From Ypsolopha sequella (taxonomy: Eukaryota > Arthropoda > Insecta > Lepidoptera > Ypsolophidae), in contig OW203986.1 in NCBI GenBank assembly GCA_934047225.1, positions 27,965,221 through 28,029,220 of the forward strand: a stretch of 64,000 bases of DNA. The letters run 5' to 3'. Position numbers and translations under genes: made by a program. This document shows positions 55,365 through 64,000 of this stretch, one piece after another (within the stretch, counting starts at the first letter, position 1; each line of letters opens with the position of its first letter). A model generated the notes under the pieces. The model was not told where the DNA came from. It was given only the letters and a program-made list of their open reading frames with translations, and did no database searches.

Positions 55365-56829
55365 GATACAACGATACGTCGATACGACGATACGTCGATA
55401 CAACGATACGTCGATACGCCGATACGTCGATACACCGATACGTCGATACGACGATACGTCGATACGAGGATACGTCGATACGCCGATACGTCGATACGAC
55501 GATACGTCGATACGACGATACGTCGATACGACGATACGTCGATACGAGGAATCGATGATACGACGATACGTCGATACGACGATACGAAGATACGTCGATA
55601 CGACGATACGTCGATACGGCAATACGTCGATACGACGATACATCGTTACGAGGATACGACGATACGTCGATACGTCGATACGACGATACGTCGATATGTC
55701 GATACGTTGATACGTCGATACGATGATACGACGATACGACCATACGGCAATACGTCGATACAACGATACGTCGATACAACGATACGTCGATACGACGATT
55801 AGTCGATACGACGATACGTCGATACGATGATACGTCGATACGTCGATACAAGGAAACGACCATACGACGATACGACGATACGTCGATACGACGATACGGC
55901 AATACGTCGATACGACGATACATCGTTACGAGGATACGACGATACGTCGATACGTTGATACGACGATACGTCGATACGTCGATACGTCGATACGTTGATA
56001 CGTCGATACGATGATACGTCGATACGACGATACGACCATACGGCAATACGTCGATACGACGATACGTCGATACGTCGATACGACGATAAGTCGATACGAT
56101 GATACGTCGATACGTCGATACGAGGAAACGACCATACGACGATACGAGGATACGTCGATACGAGGATACGTCGATATGACGATACGAAGATACGTCGATA
56201 CGATGATACGTCGATACGACGATACGACCATACGGCAATACGTCGATACGTCGATACGACGATAAGTCGATACGACGATACGTCGATACGTCGATACGTC
56301 GATACGAGGAAACGACCATTCGACGATACGAGGATACGACGATACGAAGATACGTCGATACGACGATACGTCGATACGACGATACATCGATACGAGGATA
56401 CGACGATACGTCGATACGTTGATACTTCGATACGTTGATACGTCGATACGATGATACGAGGAAACGACCATACAACGATACGAGGATACGTCGATACGAC
56501 GATACGAAGATACGTCGATACGACGATACGTCGATACGACGATACATCGATACGAGGATACGTCGATACGTTGATACGTTGATACGATGATACGTCGATA
56601 CGACCATACGGCAATACGTCGATACGACGATACGTCGATACGACGATACGTCGATACGACGATACATCGATACGAGGATACGTCGATACGTTGATACGTT
56701 GATACGTCGATACGATGATACGTCGATACGACCATACGGCAATACGTCGATAAGACGATACGTCGATACGACGATACGTCGATACGACGATACGTCGATA
56801 CGACGATAAGTCGATATGACGATACGACC
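55365..56829. repeat. 8-bp satellite array, CGATACGN
   Basis: About 180 copies of an octamer (CGATACGT and CGATACGA most common, with CGATACGG, CGATACGC, ATGATACG and AGGATACG variants) run without interruption. There is higher-order structure: 56521-56580 and 56641-56700 are identical over 60 bp, 120 bp apart; the ACATCGATACGAGG variant recurs at steps of 160 and 120 bp; an ACGGCAATACG block recurs 280 bp apart at 55616 and 55896. All steps are multiples of 8 and 40. The octamer creates no stop codons in most frames, so frames up to 552 codons appear on the minus strand. They read as YRRIDVSS-type 8-residue repeats and are artefacts. Confidence 0.97.
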
Positions 56830-56914
56830 ACGATCACGATCACGATCACGACCACGACCACGATCACGATCACGATCGCGATCGTGATCGCGATGGCGAT
56901 GGCGATGGTGATGG
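56830..56914. repeat. Hexamer transition zone
   Basis: Between the satellite and the LINE end the sequence moves from CACGATCACGAT and CACGACCACGAC to CGATCGCGATCGTGATCG, then GATGGCGATGGCGATGG and TGATGGTGAG. The unit is six bases and changes gradually. It looks like the LINE's simple-repeat tail grading into the octamer. Confidence 0.9.
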
Positions 56915-57020
56915 TGAGATAAGGTTTTGTTAATCTCCCAGAGGGGTAGGCAGAGACTACAGATTTCCATCTGCTACGATCCAGACACAACTCTTTCGCC
57001 TCTTCCACATCCATCAACCA
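56915..57020 (-). mobile_element. LINE 3' end abutting the satellite
   Basis: On the minus strand the frame from 57017 reads MMDVEEAKELCLDRSRWKSV, VSAYPSGRLTKPYLT and then enters the hexamer zone. It is the same LINE tail as at 8415-8546, where the frame reads CLDRSRWKSVVSAYPSGRQA. Here the usual stop is replaced and the short (ATGT)n tail is replaced by the hexamer/octamer array. Confidence 0.8.
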
Positions 57021-57796
57021 TATTTATTGTGATATTAAATTGTTAGCTAAAAAAAATACCTCAGACGAAAAACATAGCGCTATTCATTAGTCCATTGAGA
57101 CAACCTTTAGTACAACATCTTTAATAAAACATGACCTATCTACTTATTTTGTTAAGTAATGGCGTACCTTTGCATTACTTTCATCCACTGCTTTATTTTC
57201 ACTCGTAAAACATTTTTATTCCATTTTTTACATTGGTTGCATTTATTTCCCATGTTTCAAATTACGAGATTTATTTAAATTACGAAACCGGGACGTCGAG
57301 AGCGCAAAAACGTAGCCCTCCCGTCTCAACGGAGCGATCACAACTGACCGACGGGTGAGTGACGAAACAAAGCATGGAACAAAAAGCGCGTGCGACCGAG
57401 ATATCTTGTCGCCGCCTTGTCTCAGAATAAATCGACGTAAGCGCCAATTCTTAGATGTTAAATTAAATGAAAACGAAACAGAATTATTCAAAATCCCCGT
57501 GCAATTATACGGGGTCATTTGTTTTCTTATTTTTAATACAAATTTCAAGGCAAACTGTTTTAAGAAAGGTCCTTTAACACTCGAAAAACATGAAATATAG
57601 AGGTAACTTCGTAATTTTTTTCTATCGAGCGAACTTAAAGCTTTTGCGTTTTTGCTTCTGCACGAATATCAGCCCTATAGTCTATTATCTATATTATTTT
57701 TATTAAACCGATTGACCAAGTTACACAATGTTTTATGCTCATTTGAAATTGTGCATCTGACATTATACCGACCCTTAATCCGCAGATAATTATTTT
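57021..57796. other. Unassigned DNA right of the satellite
   Basis: No gene recognised. Opposed frames at 57243-57548 (101 codons) and 57355-57600 overlap without motifs. Confidence 0.4.
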
Positions 57797-57839
57797 TTAA
57801 TCTACTGTTAACATTGATTGGCCTTTCAGAAACCGGGGG
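57797..57839 (-). repeat. 43-bp inverted repeat bounding the satellite region, right
   Basis: TTAATCTACTGTTAACATTG continuing to TCAGAAACCGGGGG is the complement of 54878-54920 except for one base. GGACGGGTCGTGCATTGACG follows, loosely matching the complement of the left outer flank (GACCCGTGCACTGCGGG), so similarity may extend beyond the 43 bp. Confidence 0.9.
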
Positions 57840-58127
57840 TAGGACGGGTCGTGCATTGACGGAACTTGGTCACGTGATCAATATGGTGAAGGAGGAATGG
57901 CGTCCTGCGTACTTTGTGCATAAAACACGTCTATTGCGAGAAGAATTTAAATGAACGTGGCGAAAAGTAGAACTAATACGACTTTCATAGTTTATAAAAC
58001 GTTACATTTTGACAGTTCACCACGTTGTACCAGCGCAGACTTCTATGTCATCCACATTTGATTAGATCCTTGTCGCACTATAAGCACAAAATAGATACTA
58101 CCAAAAGGCCGACTCGACGACGACGGA
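57840..58127. other. Unassigned DNA
   Basis: No gene or further repeat seen. Confidence 0.4.
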
Positions 58128-58264
58128 GCGAAAACAGTCGCACACATGCATAGACGCGTACGTATGATGATCTTTTTGAATTTGAATTTCGTATTGGCAT
58201 TCGACCGACTTCATCCGAGATCGTCGTACGTACGCGTCTATGTGTGCGTGCGCCTGTTTTCGCT
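58128..58264. mobile_element. Foldback element
   Basis: AGCGAAAACAGTCGCACACA then TGCATAGACGCGTACGTA on the left pairs with TACGTACGCGTCTATGTGTG then CGTGCGCCTGTTTTCGCT on the right. Arms are about 46 bp with several mismatches. An 86-codon frame starting here is not supported. Confidence 0.75.
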
Positions 58265-59352
58265 AGTTATGCGGAGTAAACCTTCTGTAAGTGATTATTT
58301 TTGTGCTATAAGTAAGTTTCAATGTCGAGATTTCCTATTTAGTACGAATAAGAGAAAAGTATGCACTCTTTCAATGCTCAAAAAAGTTTTTACTCCTACT
58401 AAATAAAAAATTACCAACTTGCGACAAAGATAAGTAAAGTTTTATAAATACCGTGCAAAGGAACCGTAAACCAAAGCAAAATTCTGCTATATAATAAATT
58501 GGTGACTAAGCAAAAATTATGTAAGCATTTCTATGCAAATTGCAGTAATCATTACGAACCGCAGTAGGAGAAGCGGCCATTTTACACTGACCCTCTGTGT
58601 CGCCTTCAATCTGTGATGCCAATATTGGTGGGAAGCTCGTTTACACACGACGAACGATCGGTCCCGAACAATCTTATTTGTCTATTCAATATACATACTC
58701 GTAACTTGAACGTATCGAAGTGAAGTTGCTGACTGACAATTAAAGCTTTGTTTTCGTGGTAGTAAATCAATGATATTACCTGTGTTAATACTAAATATTA
58801 CCTCATTTTTTGTAAATAAATAAACGTAAATTATATAATGTAAGTACATTAAATATTATATTGGATAAATAATAATAAAACCGCATTAGCAAAGACTCCG
58901 ATTACCCTTGTCGGAGGCGAACAAGAGCGAGAAAAAAAAAATGTATGTATTTACGAAAGAAAATGCAAAATTATATCAAATCTGTAGGTAGATTCACACA
59001 TGGTTCGGGATGACGTTCGTTGACAATTCGACGCGAGTGCAAAGTTACTAGTTTCCATTTATACTGCCTGGAACGCGCGCGTTTACCATAGCCAGTTACC
59101 TCAACTAGTTTGCCCACGCGGTTTTGCGCCATTTGTGGTATTCTTACTTCTAAAAATAAGTTTCATTAATCCATTTCATCATCAGACGGTTTGAGCTTCT
59201 TACAGAAACATGGAACATTGTCGTTCTAGTCGACAAATCCTATTCATGCGTCTACATTCATGAATAAGATTTGCTGATACTAACCGAAATTTGCCATGAG
59301 TCTGGGGCGCCGACTTGGCGTGGGCGTCGGTCCTATGTAGTCTCAGCTTAAA
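58265..59352. other. Unassigned DNA
   Basis: No gene seen. A GC-richer stretch occurs at 59060-59130. No repeat boundary recognised. Confidence 0.4.
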
Positions 59353-59455
59353 TTTTAGATACATATACTCACACCTGTCTCCCAGAAGGTTAGGCAGAGA
59401 CTACACCTCTTTCGCTTCTTCCATATCGATAAATCTAGTCATACGAGCCCTATTA
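59353..59455 (-). mobile_element. LINE 3' end, degraded copy
   Basis: On the minus strand it reads GACTAGATTTATCGATATGG, AAGAAGCGAAAGAGGTGTAG, CCTTCTGGGAGACAGGTGTG and AGTATATGTATC. It is the same tail as 8415-8546 but lacks the segment encoding CLDRSRWKS. Confidence 0.7.
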
Positions 59456-61044
59456 TACCAAAGATTTCAAAAGTATAGATGAGCCCTGGCACCTAAAATC
59501 TATCGCATTGTTTTTGAATGCGTACTTATGAGTGCGCAATCTGTCTGTCTACCTACGTTCAGCAAACTGATCAGACTACTAAAGTTCATTTATTTATTTA
59601 TTCAACTTACATCTATCTTTACAGGACTAACCTAAGACGATAGTGTAGCTACTAACTTAAACATAATACAATTTATTTGCAACAAAAAAAAAAAAAACAA
59701 AAACACAAAATAAAAAATAAAATACACAATAGAAATAACACAGAGATTTAGACCTAATTTACATAACACAAAACACACAATGTAGCTTTTGTGTATTCAT
59801 TCAAAGAGCAATGAAACACGTCAATGTTTTCCGCCACCTTATTGATTGTACGAAAGGCTCGCGTAAGGGGTGCATCCGACAACAGTTTAGTTTCCAAAAT
59901 GATTAATTAATAGTTGTTAAAATTATTAACTTTAAGTGCACTTAAGGCGTCCACCTATCACTGTGTTCAGATTAGAACTGATTCCAAACGTGTGAGCGTC
60001 ACCCATTTAAAGGTGGAAACATTTTGGTGCTGTCATAGTACGGTAAGGGCTTGTCTTTACTTTTTAAATCTTTGTATTATACTGGGTACTTTTGTTTGAC
60101 TTTGCCCTTCTGCAGTATGTCGCTGATTTGGTCGTAAATTGGCGACATACTGCGGCCCGGCCGTCTTCCGCCGAGCTTTACCTTCCACTTGTGCACTTAA
60201 ATTGCACAATATTTGGGTATAACGAGAGGCTGAATGAAAGTAGAGTGACGAAATCAAATAAAAGATACTTGCTGTATAATAAATTTAACTCCCGACCAAG
60301 GTTCCAAGTTCCACTGGACTTTGGTATTACATTTGTCGAGCAGCGAGCCCAGATTGCGAGTGTATAATAATTGTGCTCATCTGCATATTAGGGAAGCCGA
60401 AATTGGACTAATATCCTGTTCATTTGCGGAGGTAAGTTCGCATTGCACGACCGGGTAATGAAGCGGCTTTGAATTTAGGTTGGTGTACATATTTCACGCC
60501 CGTATAGTTATGGATTAGTGCCAGAATCGGTTTGTTACTCGTTCTCGTATGTAGATCGGAACGCGTAATGAAGTTTCGAAGTTAAAGGTTGTAGTACTTA
60601 GCGCAAAGTTTGTCGTTGAAAATTTACATAAATTGTCACAAACTTGACGGTGCTCGGAATTCGAACCCGATTTGTAGAATAAACACGCATACAAGTAACA
60701 CAATTATGCCTGTTTGACAATCGGTTTTGAGCTCTATAGTCCAAACAATAAAGTATCTAAAGCTTGGCTTGTTTGTTCGGCTGAGTTGGCTCGGTCAAAG
60801 GTAACAGCGCAGACAGATCCTGACGTTTGGAAACGAAGGCAATCAATGAAACCGCCAGAGAGGGGTTTTAAATGTAATTTTGAATTCAGTTACTTCTCGT
60901 TTCAATCTCATTTGTAGGGGCCCGTCAAAAATGAAAACTGATGTCAATGTCTTTCCGTGTCAAAATTCGAAAAAAGACAAACTTATTCCCCTTGTTGTTA
61001 TGATTAACCAACATATCTTGATACTTACGATTTATTCAACTGTA
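59456..61044. other. Unassigned DNA
   Basis: No gene recognised. 59588-59790 (TTTATTTATTTATTCAACTT and an A-rich run) looks like a reversed LINE 3' end. A small hairpin GTATGTCGC/GCGACATAC sits at 60116-60151. Frames at 60092-60367 and 60714-60917 show no motif. Confidence 0.4.
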
Positions 61045-61290
61045 TGTATTTAAAGGGTCCGAAATTGTATGAAATTGATGATGTAAAGGGCAATAACTTT
61101 CTTTTACGTAGAATTGGAAGTTTGCTTTTTTACAGCACCATGGGGCCTTAGACTTCTGTAGGAAGTGTAAGTTTTAACTTGATATCTCACATAGGGCCCG
61201 AGAAAAGGATCTTGACAGACGGACAGACATACAGATAGACAGACAGACGGACAACAAAGTGAACCTATAAGGGTTCCATTCTTTACCCTA
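61045..61290 (-). repeat. GATATCAAGTTGAAAC-family repeat, minus
   Basis: In reverse it reads AATGGAACCCTTATAGGTTC, a run of GTCTGTCTGTC, CTCGGGCCCTATGTGAGATA, CCCCATGGTGCTGTAAAAAA and CATCAATTTCATACAATTTC. It matches 25313-25500 and 53889-54080. The 87-codon frame is inside the repeat. Confidence 0.75.
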
Positions 61291-62865
61291 AAAAGATTAA
61301 GGAATTTATGATTTAAAGTCCTTTCTGATGGATACATAAATATACCAGTTAAAAAGCGACAAGGCACGGCACTTGTGCCGTATTAGGGCAAAAGCGATGG
61401 CATATACTATCAAAAAATAATGAATTGTCACTTATACCCTTTTTATTTCCGGTATATTCAAATGTGTTTTTGGGCAGCAAAATACCTTTGTTGTAATATT
61501 ATAGGGCAACAAAAATTTCTCAATACTTATAAACGGTATTTGCTCAGTATTAACGTTGCCTTCAAAGGGTTCGAGTTCTTTTCCAAGTTTCCACGAGCCC
61601 ATCGAAAGTTTAGCCATTGGCTGGAGATGTTTCCGCTCCGTTGACTGCGTTTACTCCTTTCGCTGCGAACTGTCAATGCAATTTGTTCCCTCAGGTGTGG
61701 TGTTAAAAGTCATATCTGTAAAAGGAGATAAGAAAGTCGCATGGGTAGTTCTAAATTCGAATTTTTGAACGTTTCGTTTCGAATTCTCGCGAGGCACGGG
61801 CGAAGCTCGTTCAGCCTTCGATTGGCTGTGAGGATAAATTCCATGCTTGAATGACGAAGTGATGGAATCGCTTGATATGGATCTTCTGCTAATCATTTTT
61901 TTCGTGGTGTTTAGCGTAAGCGCTGGCTTATTGGGGTACAACTGCGTCATAGCACGCTACTGTGCGTCTCAATTAAGGATGTGATCGCACCCGCACATAA
62001 CTTCACTGATAGTCCTATTCTTAATTGACACGTATAGTAAGGTAAGATGCAAGTGTAGCCCTAGCATAAGCCTGATAAGAAGATAAATCTTTTAAAAGAA
62101 AGAAAAAAAAAATTATTTCGAGTAATCAATCGGTCGAGCTTACTTACTATTTACAATACAAGTAAACCCGCGGTGGGGTGTACTACAACTATATTATTTT
62201 TAAAACAATTACCTTACCCGAAAATGGAAATAGACTCAGCTATATGCCATCTGAAACAATTTTCAGATAACGCTGATTGTCAGCTATTCCGATGCCACTA
62301 ATGTTTTTTATATTTGATATAAGTTTTTTTTAAGTATACATAAAAATAAGAGATAATTGTGCACGCAGCAGATAGCACTCATAAATAAGTTAAGTAAAAA
62401 AACACAAAAAAGCGGTTCAATTTCATAATACTTGAATTTCAGTTCAAATATTGGCCTAATGAAGGTTTAATTACAGGTTTTCATTCGATTTTAGAACAAG
62501 TTAAACAGGTTAAATCCTACATTTAGCAGATGATTACAGGATCCCCCAAATTTTCAACTGAAGTTAAAACAAAATATGCTGTTGGATTAAAATTTCAACT
62601 AAATACAAATTTATGCTCCTGTAATTTCAGCAATTTCCAACATATTTTCATTAGTGTAGAGCCAAGAGCGAGGGGCGACGCCGACGGTGGCTAATTTATT
62701 GCTCTGTCTAATTCTGAATTAAAAATAAACCTTTAGCTGCGGATTGCTTCAGGTATTCAGGAATTTTTGTTGTCTAGACTTTATTTTCTTCAATAATAAT
62801 AATAATAATATTCAATGCTTAATATCTAAAAAAAACGGTCAAGATTCTTACTAGGGCTGTACATA
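61291..62865. other. Unassigned DNA
   Basis: No gene recognised. The overlapping frames at 61420-61950 have no motif. An (AAT)n microsatellite of about 20 bp lies near 62793. Confidence 0.4.
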
Positions 62866-63608
62866 AGGAGATACCGCCATACAAAATGAGTTCCTCTGTA
62901 ATTCTTTCATATTGCCTAATTTTTTAATGATACCAGGATAAGTTTGATCCGACACATTATATCTGGAATTCCCTGATGTTATTTTTAAGGGTTCCGTACC
63001 CAAAGGATAACCAACGGGACCTTATTACTAAGACTCAGCTGTCCGTCTGTCACCAAGCTGTATATCATAAACCGTGATAGTTAGACAGTTGAAATTTTCA
63101 CAGATGTTGTATTTTTGTAGCCGCTATAACAACAAATACTAAAAAACAGAATAAAATAAATATTTAAGGGGGCTCCCATGCCACAGACATGTTCTTTTTT
63201 ACCGTTTTTATAGATAATGGTACGGAACCCTTCGTGCGCTAGTCTTGGCGCACTTGGCCGGTTTTATACACAATGTTTTAGGACAAGAAATACAGAATCA
63301 GAAAACTCGTTCCAACAAGACTAAAACACACTATTTTAAATGTTACTTTCCAGTGATAATAATGATAATAGTCACAAATATAACAACAGGCAATTCTCGT
63401 TAATATTGTCTAGTTAATGATTAAAGTCAAAAAAAATCCAAATATATGGATATCATTGAGTAGGAACGGATGTACTAACTTATGGACATTTACGGCAAAA
63501 GCTAGAACTTCTCTCTCATACTAAGGCAGGCTATGTTGCTCTAAGTGAGACAGCTAATTGCCACGCCCCTTCTAGCGCGGAGTTCATCCGTCGATTTGTG
63601 GGACCCCA
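62866..63608 (+). repeat. Dispersed repeat H, copy 2, carrying a nested insertion
   Basis: It matches 4549-5006 on both sides of a 273-bp insert. Left part: CATACAAAATGAGTTCCTCT to CCTGATGTTATTTTTAA. Right part: TACACAATGTTTTAGGACAA to CGATTTGTGGGACC. The copies differ by substitutions and small indels throughout. Confidence 0.85.
62989..63261 (+). mobile_element. GGTTCCGTACC element nested in repeat H
   Basis: The insert begins GGGTTCCGTACCCAAAGGAT and ends GGTACGGAACCCTTCGTGCG...GGCGCACTTGGCCGG. On its left is TTTTTAA and on its right TTTTATA, while the empty copy has a single TTTTTTAACACAAT, so the duplicated target is a short T-run. The near-terminal GGTTCCGTACC and its complement lie at the left edge and about 35 bp from the right edge. 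Non-coding. Confidence 0.9.
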
Positions 63609-64000
63609 TAAGTCATACTTGAAAAAGTTATAGTTCTGTAAAAAAAAAACCATTGCCTTTACAAATCAATTTCATACAAATTTGCTCACCATGAAAACCT
63701 ATAGAGCACTTTAAGGGGCTCTACAATGCTAAACATCAGTTTTGCTTTGGATTCAGTTCTGTCAATGCAGACGGTAAAAGTTTGAAAAAAATATGGCGTG
63801 TTTTTGACTCAAGACAATTATTATTTACACTTTATAAATAAACATATAGGATTAAATTGTGTCAGTCTGGCAGCTTACATTAATAAGTAGGCATTAAATT
63901 TATTTCTAAGTGCGAAAGAGACAGGAATCAGCCCATGTGCGCTGGAGTGTTCTTTGTGTGAGCGAGTAGAAAACGTCTTAAAACGTTAGACTTAAGAGCC
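63609..64000. other. Unassigned DNA with a repeat scrap
   Basis: 63660-63700 (AATCAATTTCATACAAATTT then GCTCACCATGAAAACC) resembles the end of the GATATCAAGTTGAAAC family. No gene is seen before the window ends. Confidence 0.4.

Noticed and set aside
55312..57017. Very long open frames across the satellite (up to 552 codons on the minus strand, others on both strands)
   Set aside because: They are translations of an 8-bp repeat that lacks stop codons in most frames. The products are YRRIDVSS-type repeats of 8 residues, and all frames are open alike.

Overview
This window looks like a repeat-dominated, gene-poor stretch of an insect nuclear genome, most likely a moth or butterfly (Lepidoptera). 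The evidence is the repeat content: Helitrons that start with an ACTAATATTATAAATGCG-type end and stop at a hairpin plus CTAG, short elements with GGTTCCGTACC ends, a mariner of the DD34D class, small hAT elements with 8-bp target duplications, 5'-truncated LINEs with microsatellite tails, and many foldback MITEs. I found no intact host protein-coding gene. Most open frames are short, unconserved-looking, or lie inside repeats. The order assignment is inference from recalled repeat types.

Layout. 1-9 kb: a Helitron (1383-1746), several foldback elements, a 63-bp minisatellite, two dispersed repeats in tandem (H and E, the second carrying a nested insertion), a 935-bp hAT element with a perfect 8-bp duplication (6069-7003), and a fragment of a DDE transposase. 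9-18 kb: a 120-bp tandem array split by a 332-bp foldback (10781-11690), a palindrome with a tRNA-like core (13193-13484) beside a related SINE-like copy, a TTAA-ended MITE, and a nearly complete mariner (15331-16624) with one frameshift and one stop. 18-31 kb: more palindromes, two hAT MITEs, a 36-bp-TIR element with a GC-rich core (22877-23472), and a LINE 3' end inserted into the loop of a palindrome (27838-28340). 31-54 kb: the N-terminal piece of a probable tyrosine-recombinase-type protein, a third hAT MITE, RT fragments, MITE family members, tandem duplications and a long run of unassigned DNA.

54-64 kb holds the most unusual object: about 1.5 kb of an 8-bp satellite (consensus CGATACGN, 55365-56829) that passes through a hexamer zone directly into the 3' end of a LINE, all lying between two 43-bp inverted repeats that differ at one base (54878-54920 and 57797-57839). 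The natural reading is a satellite seeded by a LINE tail.

Internal comparisons do much of the work here. Two dispersed repeats (H and E) each occur once with and once without a GGTTCCGTACC element, which gives the insertion boundaries directly. The genes do not form any pathway; what the window records is a layered history of transposition, nesting and local tandem amplification.
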